From CAYJPA01 sp964371945 (GTDB taxonomy: Bacteria > Chloroflexota > Chloroflexia > Thermomicrobiales > UBA6265), in assembly GCA_964371945.1 (NCBI GenBank), contig CAYJPA010000029.1, positions 1 to 58,261 on the forward strand: a stretch of 58,261 nt of DNA, read 5' to 3'. Positions 26,921 to 35,629 of the stretch are shown here, piece after piece (within the stretch, counting starts at the first letter, position 1; every line of letters starts with the position of its first letter). The notes beneath the pieces were generated by a model. It saw nothing but the letters and a program-made list of their open reading frames with translations, was not told where the DNA came from and ran no database searches. The translations under genes were made by a program, and so were the position numbers.

Positions 26921-28024
26921 GTGCGTTTCCGCAATGAAAAAGCTGTGACGATCGATCGGCGATCGATGGTGCTCGGTGGTGGGCTGGCCGCGGTTTCCGC
27001 ATTCGCCCATCGCGGGCATGTATTTGCGACAAACGAGTCGGCCAACATCGGCGGAACGCCGGAAGCCGATTCAAGTGGCAAGCCCGTGGGAAGCAATGGC
27101 GAAGTCGTCGTTTACTCCGGCCGCAATGAGAACTTGATCGGCGATTTGGTCGCGGAATTTCAGCGCGACACCGGAATCAAAACCGAGGTCCGGTACGGGG
27201 ACACCGCCGAGCTAGCGGCGACGATACTAGATGAGGGCGACAACAGCCCCGCGGATCTCTTCTTCTCGCAGGATGCCGGCGCGCTTGGAGCATTGGCGAC
27301 CGAAGGACGTCTCCAAAGGCTCCCCGAAGAACTACTCGCGCTCGTCGACCCGCGGTTTCGCTCGGACGAGGGTCTGTGGGTCGGCACCTCCGGCCGCGCC
27401 CGCGTCGCGGTGTACAACACCGATCTCGTCCAATCCGCTGAGCTTCCAACATCGGTCCTTGGCCTGACCGATCCTGCTTGGAAGGGCAAAGTCGGATGGG
27501 CGCCGACAAACGGCTCCTTCCAGGCCTTCATCACCGCGTTCCGGGTGCTTCAAGGCGACGACGCCGTAAGGGAGTGGCTCACTGGAATGCTGGCCAACGA
27601 ACCGGTCGTTTTTGATGGCAACGGTCCTTTGGTGCTCGCCGTCGGCGAAGGCGAGCTCCCGGTTGGGCTTGTCAACCACTACTATCTCTACGAGCTCCAG
27701 GCCGAAGAAGGGAAGACATTCCCAATTGCCAACCATTTCTTCTCGGCCGGCGATCCTGGATCGCTGGTCAATGTCGCCGGAGTTGGTATCCTCACGACCG
27801 CGAAGAATCAGACCCAGGCGCTGGCGTTCGCGAGCTTCCTCCTGCAGGATGAGGCGCAACGCTATTTTTCAGAAAAGACGTTCGAGTACCCGCTGATCGA
27901 GGGCGTGGAACCGGCGTCTGGACTCATTCCGCTTGCTGAGATCGAGAGTCCTGACATCGATCTGAGCGAGCTCTCCGATCTTCAGGGATCGCTCGAACTA
28001 TTGACTGAAGCCGGCGTGGTCTAG
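26921..28024 (+). CDS. Iron(III) ABC importer, substrate-binding protein
   Basis: A 367-residue FbpA/FutA-type periplasmic-binding-fold protein. The GTG start has GGGAGG six bases upstream. A Tat-like signal (DRRSMVLGGGLAAVSAFA) precedes a mature protein beginning VVVYSGRNENLIGDL. The paired iron-ligand tyrosines are Y254-Y255 in VNHYYLYEL, the hallmark of ferric-ion binders. It is followed by the permease and ATPase of the same system. In a single-membrane-like Chloroflexota cell it would be anchored or held at the outer face, although no lipobox is seen. Confidence 0.93.
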   Translation: MRFRNEKAVTIDRRSMVLGGGLAAVSAFAHRGHVFATNESANIGGTPEADSSGKPVGSNGEVVVYSGRNENLIGDLVAEFQRDTGIKTEVRYGDTAELAATILDEGDNSPADLFFSQDAGALGALATEGRLQRLPEELLALVDPRFRSDEGLWVGTSGRARVAVYNTDLVQSAELPTSVLGLTDPAWKGKVGWAPTNGSFQAFITAFRVLQGDDAVREWLTGMLANEPVVFDGNGPLVLAVGEGELPVGLVNHYYLYELQAEEGKTFPIANHFFSAGDPGSLVNVAGVGILTTAKNQTQALAFASFLLQDEAQRYFSEKTFEYPLIEGVEPASGLIPLAEIESPDIDLSELSDLQGSLELLTEAGVV

Positions 28025-28030
28025 TCCTTG

Positions 28031-28059
28031 CGGGTCCCGGCGCGGCTCGCCGGGACCCG
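28031..28059 (+). promoter_or_regulatory. 12-bp perfect hairpin between binding protein and permease
   Basis: CGGGTCCCGGCG (28031-28042) pairs fully with CGCCGGGACCCG (28048-28059), loop CGGCT. No T-run follows. Such hairpins usually protect the upstream mRNA or attenuate read-through, giving more binding protein than permease. Confidence 0.75.
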
Positions 28060-28072
28060 TGAGGAGATCGTG

Positions 28073-29755
28073 GTGGTGTCGTTTCGTCCAGCTCAGGCAC
28101 GTCTGGCAGCAGATGGGGCACCGGCTGGCGGATCTATTGATGGCAAAACGGCGCCGCGCTCTCGACAGCCAGCGAAGCGGGCACCGTTGTTCATTTCGAT
28201 TCCGGCGATCCTCGTTTCGATTCTGCTACTAATACCTGTTTGTTACCTCGTGATTCGCGCGTCGGGAGCGGGAACCGAGGCAATCGATCTGCTCACCCGA
28301 CCGCGCACCCTGGAGATTCTCCGAAACACGATTGTGCTCGCGGCGGCCGTGGTCGGGGCTTCGATCGTGATTGCGGTTCCGCTGGCGTGGCTGGTGGGGC
28401 GAACCGATCTTCCGGGCCGCATTTTGTGGTCGTCCACCGCGGCGCTGCCGCTCGTCGTTCCGTCGTACGTCGGCGCAATGACGATCGTCGCGGCGCTCGG
28501 ACCACGAGGATTACTGCAGGATGCGCTGTCTGGTCCGTTTGGAGTCGAGCGTCTGCCCTCTATCTACGGTTTCACCGGCGCTTGGATCGCACTGACACTC
28601 TTTTCGTATCCGTATGTCTATTTGAATGTGCGGGCAGCCTTACGGGGTCTCGACCCCGCGCACGAAGAAGCGGCGCGTTGCCTGGGACATGGCCCCTGGC
28701 GGACCTTTTTTCTGACCACGCTGCCACAACTACGACCCGCGATCGTGGCGGGAGCACTCCTGACCGCGCTCTATACAATCAGCGACTTCGGGGTCGTCAC
28801 CCTGCTCCGCTACGATGCCTTTACTCGTGCGATTTACGTGCAGTACCGGTCGTCGTTCGATCGTACGCTTGCGGCGGTGCTGGCGCTGGTGCTGATCGCG
28901 CTCGCATTGGTGCTGGTCGTTTCCGAGTCCTGGTTTCGCGGAAGAGCCGTCTATCACCGGATCGGCGCCGGTTCCGCGCGACGATCCCGTCCGCTGCCGC
29001 TCGGACGCTGGCGATGGCCCTCGTTCATTTACTGCGCGGTCGTGTTTGGACTCTCGATTGGATTGCCGATCGGCGTGTTGGTGTATTGGCTGATTCGCGG
29101 GTTGGACCGGGGAGACCGGGCCGAAGGAATGTTCGCCGCCGCCCGGCACTCGGTCTCTATTTCGGCAATGGCGGCGGTCGTTGCGACAGTCGCCGCCTTT
29201 CCGGTCGCGGTGCTGGCAGTCCGGTATCGCGGCTGGGTGGGTCGAACGACCGAGCGTATCTGCTATCTCGGTTACGGGCTGCCTGGGATCGTGATCGCGC
29301 TTTCGTTCGTCTTCATCGGCGCACGCTACCTGACAACGTTTTATCAGACGTTGCCGTTGATGGTGACGGCGTACGTTGTCCGCTTTCTGCCGCAGGCTTT
29401 GGGCGCGGAACGCTCCTCATTGCTCCAAGTCAGCCCTAAACTAGAAGAAGCAGCCAGAACGCTTGGCCGCAGCTCATTCGGCGCGATTCGGGCGGTGACG
29501 GCGCCGCTCTCGCGGCCGGGAATCGCGGCTGGTGGAGCACTTGTCTTTTTGACCGTGATGAAGGAGCTCCCGATCACGCTTCTACTCAGTCCCACCGGGT
29601 ACAAAACACTGGCGACATCGGTCTGGACCTCGACTGGAAGCGGGAATTACGGTCAGGCGGCGATTCCGGCCTTGATCTTAGTCGGTCTCTCGTCGATCCC
29701 AACATTGTGGTTATCGCTGCGCGAGCGCACTTCGATCCCCAGGCAAGAATCGTGA
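28073..29755 (+). CDS. Iron(III) ABC importer, fused permease
   Basis: A 560-residue FbpB-type membrane protein with two copies of the binding-protein-dependent transport domain in one chain, about twelve membrane segments. Each half carries an EAA-like loop contacting the ATPase (EEAARCLGHGPWRTFFLTTL; EEAARTLGRSSFGAIRAVTA). Three tandem GTG codons (28070-28078) follow AGGAG; I choose the second. The stop overlaps the ATPase start (GTGA). Confidence 0.92.
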   Translation: MVSFRPAQARLAADGAPAGGSIDGKTAPRSRQPAKRAPLFISIPAILVSILLLIPVCYLVIRASGAGTEAIDLLTRPRTLEILRNTIVLAAAVVGASIVIAVPLAWLVGRTDLPGRILWSSTAALPLVVPSYVGAMTIVAALGPRGLLQDALSGPFGVERLPSIYGFTGAWIALTLFSYPYVYLNVRAALRGLDPAHEEAARCLGHGPWRTFFLTTLPQLRPAIVAGALLTALYTISDFGVVTLLRYDAFTRAIYVQYRSSFDRTLAAVLALVLIALALVLVVSESWFRGRAVYHRIGAGSARRSRPLPLGRWRWPSFIYCAVVFGLSIGLPIGVLVYWLIRGLDRGDRAEGMFAAARHSVSISAMAAVVATVAAFPVAVLAVRYRGWVGRTTERICYLGYGLPGIVIALSFVFIGARYLTTFYQTLPLMVTAYVVRFLPQALGAERSSLLQVSPKLEEAARTLGRSSFGAIRAVTAPLSRPGIAAGGALVFLTVMKELPITLLLSPTGYKTLATSVWTSTGSGNYGQAAIPALILVGLSSIPTLWLSLRERTSIPRQES

Positions 29756-30804
29756 CCGAATCAGAATCGCTTGCTCTGCGCGCGACCGGTTTGGTCAAAC
29801 GCTTCGGCGCGATCACCGTGGTCGACGGTGTGGATCTCACCGCCGCGCCCGGTGAACTGGTTGCGCTGCTCGGACCGAGCGGTTGTGGCAAAACCACGAC
29901 GCTGCGGTTGATTGCCGGATTCGAAGAGCTCGATGCCGGCGAGATCGAGATCAACGGCCGCGTGGTTGCGACCGCGAATCGCAGCGAACCGCCGGAACGA
30001 CGTAAGGTCGGGATGGTTTTTCAGGACGGCGCGCTCTTCCCGCACTTGTCGGTCGCCAGGAATGTGGGATTTGGTCTAGCGCGAGGTTTAGATCGTCGAG
30101 CGCTGATTGCTGAAGCGCTCAAGATGGTTGGGCTCGAAGGTTACGAGGATCGCATGCCAGGCGAGCTCTCAGGCGGCCAGCAACAGCGCGTGGCGCTCGC
30201 TCGCGCAATGGCGCCTAAACCGGCGATTATCCTGTTGGACGAGCCTTTTTCGAATCTCGATGCGGAGCTTCGCGCGTCCGTACGAACCGAGGTTCGGGAA
30301 ATACTGGCAAAAGCGAATGCGACCGCGATCCTGGTCACGCACGATCAGGAAGAAGCGCTGAGTCTCGCCGATAGGGTCGCCGTCATGTGGCAAGGGAGGA
30401 TCGTTCAGGATGCCGGCCCTGAAGAGCTTTACCACCGCCCGGTGAGCAAAGAGATCGGAGTCTTCGTCGGCGACGCGCAGTTCATTCCCGGAACAGCAAC
30501 CGGACGGCGAGTTACCTGCGAGCTCGGCGACCTGCCGGCGCACGGAACCGCATCTGGTCCGGTCGACGTCATGATCCGGCCGGAAGCCTTGCGGATGACC
30601 CCGCCAACGGACCAAGTGCCCGCGAACGCGACGGTGCTGGCACGCCTCTTTTTCGGTCACGATCAACTTATGAAGATCCAGCTCGATTCCGGCCGCACCC
30701 TAAACGCGCGGATGGGGAGCTACGGTGGAATCCGACCGGGCGATCGGGTGCATGTCGGCGTTCGCGGCGCGGTGCTCTCTTTTCCGCCCGAGGAATCGAC
30801 GTGA
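29752..30804 (+). CDS. Iron(III) ABC importer, ATPase
   Basis: A 350-residue FbpC-type ATPase. Walker A GPSGCGKTT (41-49), signature LSGGQQQRVALARA, Walker B ILLDEPFSNLD, and a C-terminal TOBE-like regulatory region (from about residue 240). The GTG at 29752 overlaps the permease stop; the longer frame from 29707 lies within the permease and is not needed. Its own stop overlaps the tsaE start (GTGA), tying iron uptake to tRNA modification genes in one transcript. Confidence 0.93.
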   Translation: MTESESLALRATGLVKRFGAITVVDGVDLTAAPGELVALLGPSGCGKTTTLRLIAGFEELDAGEIEINGRVVATANRSEPPERRKVGMVFQDGALFPHLSVARNVGFGLARGLDRRALIAEALKMVGLEGYEDRMPGELSGGQQQRVALARAMAPKPAIILLDEPFSNLDAELRASVRTEVREILAKANATAILVTHDQEEALSLADRVAVMWQGRIVQDAGPEELYHRPVSKEIGVFVGDAQFIPGTATGRRVTCELGDLPAHGTASGPVDVMIRPEALRMTPPTDQVPANATVLARLFFGHDQLMKIQLDSGRTLNARMGSYGGIRPGDRVHVGVRGAVLSFPPEEST

Positions 30805-31301
30805 GCACATCGCGAATCATCGAAGTCCTGTCCAACAGCCCCGAGGAAACCCAACGACTGGGTGAGCGATTGGGGCATCAGCTCGCGATCGGCGATGTGG
30901 TGTTGCTCCACGGTGATCTGGGCGCCGGCAAGACGGCGCTCACACAAGGAATCGCCGTCGGTCTCGGGGTTCGGGACTACGTGCAAAGCCCAACGTTTAC
31001 GCTGGTCGCCGAGCATGAAGGCGAATCGCTCAAGCTCTACCATCTCGATCTCTATCGCCTCAACGACGAAGACGAGCTCGAGAGTCTTGGATTTGACCAG
31101 TATCTAGAAATGATTGATGGCGTGAGCGTGATTGAATGGCCGGAGCGGGCGGGCCGCTGGTTGCCCGACGACTTTCTGTTGATCGAACTTGCGTTTGCTG
31201 GCGAGGACAAGCGGTTGCTTCGCCTCGAATGTCGCGGCGCAATTGAGATCAATCTCGGCGAACTGGTATTCTCCGAGCAGTCGCGAACGAACACGGACTG
31301 A
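30801..31301 (+). CDS. tsaE: tRNA t6A synthesis ATPase TsaE
   Basis: A 166-residue TsaE, the P-loop ATPase that drives the TsaB-TsaD complex making threonylcarbamoyl-adenosine 37 in ANN-decoding tRNAs. Walker A is HGDLGAGKT (37-45); SPTFTLVAEHEG and HLDLYRLNDEDELESLGF follow as in the family. It overlaps the iron ATPase gene by GTGA and is followed by a strong terminator. Its usual partners tsaB-rimI-tsaD begin 3.5 kb further right, beyond an inverted ABC-importer cassette. Confidence 0.95.
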   Translation: MSTSRIIEVLSNSPEETQRLGERLGHQLAIGDVVLLHGDLGAGKTALTQGIAVGLGVRDYVQSPTFTLVAEHEGESLKLYHLDLYRLNDEDELESLGFDQYLEMIDGVSVIEWPERAGRWLPDDFLLIELAFAGEDKRLLRLECRGAIEINLGELVFSEQSRTNTD

Positions 31302-31318
31302 TGATCGAATCATCTGAG

Positions 31319-31358
31319 CACGACGGAAGCCTTGCCGCCCGGCAAGGCTTCCGTCGTG
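31319..31358. terminator. 18-bp perfect hairpin between convergent genes
   Basis: Arms at 31319-31336 and 31341-31358 are fully complementary (CACGACGGAAGCCTTGCC is the left arm), loop GCCC. It separates tsaE from the convergent Ugp-like binding-protein gene and probably serves both. Confidence 0.85.
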
Positions 31359-31373
31359 TAACTTCTGTTGGTG

Positions 31374-32699
31374 CTACTGGAGTTCGGCCAGCGCCTCCAG
31401 CACCGGCTGTGCCTCTTCGGTGAGTGTCGCGGCGACCTCGTCGAAGACCGGTTGTACCTCTTCGCCGTTGATCGTGATCCGTTCCAAACCCTTGCCGATG
31501 ATCTGATCGCCATTCGGGATGAAGACCCGGGCTGCGTCCTGGGCTCTGGTCAACGGGAGCTGGTCGACCGCGACCTTGAAATTCGGGTTCGCCTCGAAGA
31601 AGGCGATCATCTCCGGGCTCTCGACCGCGGATTTACGGACCGGCATGTAGCCGGTGCTCTGCGACCACCAGGCGGTCATTACGGGTGACGTTGCCCATTC
31701 AACGAATTTGAAACCGGCCTCCTGCCGCTCGGCGGGAGCCGAAGCGAGGATCGCTAGTCCGGCGCCGCCGGTGCTGCAGCCAAACGATTCCGCTTTCGGC
31801 AGGAAAGCGGTGCCGAAATCGAATGTCGCGTTCGCGGTCATGCCGGCGAGTCCGCCGGTCGAAGCCATTGTGGAGGCGGTCAGACCGTTGAGGAAATCGG
31901 CATTGACATCGGCCGGGGTCGTCGCCCAGCCATCCTGGACGGAGCTCCGGTAGAGATCGCCGGCCGTTAGGGCGCCGCCCTGATTCAGCAGGATGTTGAA
32001 ATCGGCATCGGAATACGCTCCATTGTGCTGCCAGACGACGCCCTGGAAGAGCCACGCAATGTAGGAGCCTGATGAAGGGTGCGCGAACGCCGACCGGGTG
32101 ATCGTGTCGCCGTCTTTGGTCACCATGCCGGGAGCGGCTTCGATGAACTCGGCCCAGGTTTCAGGCGCTTTATCGAGTCCGGCCGCCGCAAACACCTCTT
32201 TGTTGTAGTAGAAGAGGGGTGTCGAGCGGGCGAACGGAATCCAATAGCTTTCTCCGTTGCGAACGCCCTCGTTGAAGAGCGAATCGACATAATCGGTGGT
32301 GTCGACCTGATTGGCGGAAATGAAACTGTTCAGGGGAGCGAGCAGGCTGTTCAAATAGAACTTGAACCACCAGACGTCGGAGAGCAGCGAAACATCCGGC
32401 GTTTGCTTGGCGGCAATCGCCGCGGTCAGCTTCTGTGCGGTCTCCTCATAGGTGCCCTGGTACTGGTAGTTGACCTTCACATCCTGCTGCTCGGTGTTGA
32501 AGCGGTCGACCAAGGCCTGTTCCGCCTCGCCGAGCGCATCGGTGAATGAACCCCAGTAGGTGATCTCGATTTGCGATCCGGTCTGCGCGATCAAGGCTGG
32601 TGCGCCGAATGCGCGGCTTGCCTTGACGACCGGTGTCGCAGCGACCGCCGCGGCCGCGCTTCCCTTCAACAACGTGCGACGGGTGACGTTCGATGACAT
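31374..32699 (-). CDS. ugpB: Ugp-like ABC importer, substrate-binding protein
   Basis: A 441-residue extracellular solute-binding protein (family 1). The start at 32699 has GGAGG about seven bases upstream. The signal is Tat-like (NVTRRTLLKGSAAAAVA ... GAPALIAQ). The mature part (ITYWGSFTDA, FARSTPLFYYNKEVFAAAGL, YSDADFNILLNQ) resembles UgpB-type sugar/glycerol-phosphate binders. It is the last gene of a minus-strand cassette after two permeases; no ATPase gene is present, so it must share one (MsmK/UgpC type). The glycerol-3-phosphate assignment rests on similarity and the Pho-like operator, not on ligand residues. Confidence 0.8.
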   Translation of the reverse strand: MSSNVTRRTLLKGSAAAAVAATPVVKASRAFGAPALIAQTGSQIEITYWGSFTDALGEAEQALVDRFNTEQQDVKVNYQYQGTYEETAQKLTAAIAAKQTPDVSLLSDVWWFKFYLNSLLAPLNSFISANQVDTTDYVDSLFNEGVRNGESYWIPFARSTPLFYYNKEVFAAAGLDKAPETWAEFIEAAPGMVTKDGDTITRSAFAHPSSGSYIAWLFQGVVWQHNGAYSDADFNILLNQGGALTAGDLYRSSVQDGWATTPADVNADFLNGLTASTMASTGGLAGMTANATFDFGTAFLPKAESFGCSTGGAGLAILASAPAERQEAGFKFVEWATSPVMTAWWSQSTGYMPVRKSAVESPEMIAFFEANPNFKVAVDQLPLTRAQDAARVFIPNGDQIIGKGLERITINGEEVQPVFDEVAATLTEEAQPVLEALAELQ

Positions 32700-32875
32700 G
32701 AATGGATCCTCCATAAACGACGCGTTCTTCCCTGGCGATCGCGAGTCCGAGATCGCTATCCGCGGTTCGGAGATGGGAGCCGGCGCCTTTCTCCGAAAAC
32801 AGCAGCTGTTGTGGTGTGAGCTGTTAGCCCCTAGATGACAACGAATACTGGTCGTCTGCCCCTCCGATTAGGCGC
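32700..32875 (-). other. Gap between permease and binding-protein genes
   Basis: 176 bases without a gene. I see no clear promoter; the binding-protein gene is probably read from the ugpA promoter, or from an unrecognised one here. Confidence 0.3.
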
Positions 32876-33751
32876 TTAGCCTTTCGTAGCACCCGCGGTG
32901 ATGCCTTCGATGATGTACCGCTGCGCCCAGATGAAGACGACCACGAGCGGCGCGATCACGAAAAAGGTGGCGGACATCACCAAGCCCCAGTCCGTGTTGC
33001 CTTCGGGATTGAAGAGGTAGGAGACACCGACTGCCAACGGGCGCATTCGCTCCTCGTTGGTCACGACCAACGGCCAGAGGTAGTCATTCCACTTCGCGAC
33101 CACCGAGATCAGGCCAAAGGTGATGAGCACCGGACGCGACATCGGAACAACATGATCCCAGAGCATGCGAAGGTGACCGCAACCATCGATCCTGGCGGCA
33201 TCGAGCACCTCCCGGGGCAATCCCATGAATGCCTGCCGGAGCAGGAATGTCCCGAACGCGACGGCTGCCCCGGGAATCACGATTCCCTGGTAGGTATTGA
33301 CCCAGTTCTGTCCGAAGAGATCGGACACCGTGAGATAGTTGGGAATGATCGTGACCTGGGTGGGAATCATGAGCGTTGCCAGGATCGCGATAAAGACAGC
33401 GTTCTTGAACGGAAATCTGAGGAAGACGAGCGCATATGCGGTCAGAGTCGCGTTGGCGAGCTCGAGCGATGTGCCAGAGATCGTGATCACCAAACTATTG
33501 ACATAAAAGCGATCAAAGGGGGCGGCATTCCAGGCACGCGAGAAGTTATTCCATTGAGGATCTGCTGGAATCCAAACCGGCGGAAAGGTGTAGATATCGC
33601 GAGTCGTTTTCAAGGCGCCGGTGACCATCCAGAAAATTGGGGCGCCGATGATCACAACCAACGTGACGAGGGCCGCGTAACCCGCGAACTTGGCAATCGG
33701 GATCCTGATTCGAGCCGGTTCGACCGTGCCGGCTGGAAGACTAACTGCCAT
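32876..33751 (-). CDS. ugpE: Ugp-like ABC importer, inner-membrane permease (MalG/UgpE type)
   Basis: A 291-residue permease with six membrane segments. The EAA loop is EVLDAARIDGCGHLRMLWDH followed by VPMSRP, the standard contact for the ATPase. The C-terminus (AQRYIIEGITAGATKG) matches the MalG/UgpE family end. It overlaps the other permease gene by 11 bp. Confidence 0.93.
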   Translation of the reverse strand: MAVSLPAGTVEPARIRIPIAKFAGYAALVTLVVIIGAPIFWMVTGALKTTRDIYTFPPVWIPADPQWNNFSRAWNAAPFDRFYVNSLVITISGTSLELANATLTAYALVFLRFPFKNAVFIAILATLMIPTQVTIIPNYLTVSDLFGQNWVNTYQGIVIPGAAVAFGTFLLRQAFMGLPREVLDAARIDGCGHLRMLWDHVVPMSRPVLITFGLISVVAKWNDYLWPLVVTNEERMRPLAVGVSYLFNPEGNTDWGLVMSATFFVIAPLVVVFIWAQRYIIEGITAGATKG

Positions 33752-34700
33752 AGTGCACGCTCGATTCGGATCGCTTGAGCTGGACCAGGGTAATCAAGAG
33801 CATGATCGCGAAGAGGATCATCGCCGCCGCGGAGGCTCGCCCGGCGTTGAAGGCCACGAAACCCTCGTCATAGACGTAGTAGACGAGATTGGTTGTCGCG
33901 TCGACCGGTCCACCCCGGGTCATCACCCGGATGATGTCGAACGCCTGAAACGAGCTCAGCATCGAAGTCACGACCAGAAAAAAGGTGATCGGGGAGAGCA
34001 TCGGCAAGGTGACCGAGCGGAACCGCCAAAAAGCGCCAGCGCCGTCGATCTTGGCCGCCTCGTAGAGATCACGTGGAATCGCCTGAAGACCGGCCAGGTA
34101 GATCACGGTTGCAAAACCGAGGTTCTTCCACACGTAGACGATGATCACCGCGGGCATCGCCCAGGTCGTATCCCGGAGCCAGTTCGGCGAGTCGATCCGC
34201 ACGAGATCGAGCAATGTGTTCAACAGCCCGTACCGTGGATCGAAGATGTAAACCCAAACGATGCCGATCGCCGCGCCGCTCAACAACGTCGGCATGAACA
34301 CGACGGCACGCGCGAAATCGCGGCCGCGCAAACGTTCATTGAGCAGGAGCGCGGAGAGCAGCCCGAGCAGCATAGAGCCGCCGACCGCGCCAACCGTGAA
34401 GTAGATCGAGTTGAAGAACACGGTGCGGAAGGTGTCGTCATGCAACAGATAGCGGTAATTGTCGAGCCCGACCCAACGCTTCCGCGGCGAGATCATGTCC
34501 CAACGAACCGTGCTCAGATAGGCGCTGTAAACAAGCGGCCAGTATGAAAAGAGACCAAACAGAATCAGGTTTGGGCCCGTGAAAAGCAAAAACAAGAGCC
34601 ACTCTCTGCACGGAAGATGGCGAGTACGGGCCAGAACGGCATTTGCCGCAACAATTCGATTCGCGGCTCTTGGCAAGCTCAATGCCGGTTCACCCTGCAT
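33741..34700 (-). CDS. ugpA: Ugp-like ABC importer, inner-membrane permease (MalF/UgpA type)
   Basis: A 319-residue permease with six membrane segments (first one LLFLLFTGPNLILFGLFSYW) and the EAA loop DLYEAAKIDGAGAFWRFRSV. GGGAG lies five bases before the ATG at 34700; the open frame extends to 34934 into the divergent tsaB gene and is not used. First gene of the cassette; a putative Pho-type operator lies 59 bases upstream. Confidence 0.92.
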   Translation of the reverse strand: MQGEPALSLPRAANRIVAANAVLARTRHLPCREWLLFLLFTGPNLILFGLFSYWPLVYSAYLSTVRWDMISPRKRWVGLDNYRYLLHDDTFRTVFFNSIYFTVGAVGGSMLLGLLSALLLNERLRGRDFARAVVFMPTLLSGAAIGIVWVYIFDPRYGLLNTLLDLVRIDSPNWLRDTTWAMPAVIIVYVWKNLGFATVIYLAGLQAIPRDLYEAAKIDGAGAFWRFRSVTLPMLSPITFFLVVTSMLSSFQAFDIIRVMTRGGPVDATTNLVYYVYDEGFVAFNAGRASAAAMILFAIMLLITLVQLKRSESSVHYGS

Positions 34701-34747
34701 GCTCACTCCCGACTCGTGGTCGCCTAATACTTGCACCAGCATCCGCG

Positions 34748-34780
34748 CCTGGATGTATCGAGAAGTGAAGAGAGCGTTAA
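34748..34780 (-). promoter_or_regulatory. Putative Pho-type operator of the Ugp-like operon
   Basis: Minus strand: 11-bp units TTAACGCTCTC, TTCACTTCTCG and ATACATCCAGG. The first 15 bases, TTAACGCTCTCTTCA (34780-34766), are identical to the site upstream of phoX. Confidence 0.55.
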
Positions 34781-34830
34781 ACTTCGAACCAGCGATCGGG
34801 AATGCACTCGCGAAGCCAATAGAGGCGATG

Positions 34831-35511
34831 ATGGTTGATTCGTTGGACGAAAAACGCTGGTTGCTGGCGATCGACACGTCGACCGAACAAGCGGGTTTGG
34901 CCGTCACGAATGGTGAGCAGGTGAGCGAGATCACCTGGTTGGCGGGCAGAGATCAGACGGTCACGGTGCTCGCGCAGATCGACCACTTGCTGACGATGAC
35001 CGGCATCGAAGCGTCGAATCTTCGAGCCATCGGCATTGCCATTGGGCCCGGCATGTTCAACGGTTTGCGAGTGGGAATGAGCCTGGCCAAAGGGTTCCAC
35101 TTCGGACTCGGCGCGGATTTGATCGGGGTCTCAACCCTCGAGATCGCCGCATATCCGTTTGCTAAGCTGGATATCGAGATCGCTTCGGTGGTTGCCGCGG
35201 GTCGAGGCAGGCTTGTGTGGCAGCTCGTGCCGGTCGCTGAGAAGCCCGTGAATGGAACGGCCGAAGAACTGGCGGCAATCATCGGGGCGCGACCGAATCC
35301 AGTGGTCGTTGCCGGCGATCTGACCAACGAGCAAGCGTCGTTGATCGTCAGCGTGCCCGGCGCGATTGTTCCGGATGCCGCCTCGCGCAGCCGCCGGCCG
35401 GGCGCTCTTGCCGAGATTGCCTGGGCAAGACTCGGGTTGGGCGAGATCGATGACCCGGTCGCGCTCGCGCCGGTCTATCTTCATGCAGCGATGGTGTCCG
35501 GTCGCGGATAA
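34831..35511 (+). CDS. tsaB: tRNA t6A synthesis protein TsaB
   Basis: A 226-residue ASKHA-fold protein (WLLAIDTSTEQAGLAVT; AIGIAIGPGMFNGLRVGMSL) that partners TsaD without catalysing the reaction itself. GAGG lies five bases upstream of the ATG at 34831; the frame is open from 34579 but that part overlaps ugpA. It heads the tsaB-rimI-tsaD group. Confidence 0.93.
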   Translation: MVDSLDEKRWLLAIDTSTEQAGLAVTNGEQVSEITWLAGRDQTVTVLAQIDHLLTMTGIEASNLRAIGIAIGPGMFNGLRVGMSLAKGFHFGLGADLIGVSTLEIAAYPFAKLDIEIASVVAAGRGRLVWQLVPVAEKPVNGTAEELAAIIGARPNPVVVAGDLTNEQASLIVSVPGAIVPDAASRSRRPGALAEIAWARLGLGEIDDPVALAPVYLHAAMVSGRG

Positions 35512-35629
35512 TACGAACGAGAACGCCCCTCGCCATCGCTGGTGCGCGGAATGGAAACCACGCGGTCAGGGCGAACGGGTACGAGACTAAGGAATCAGCA
35601 TTCTCGCCACGCGATTTCGTGTCGAAGAG

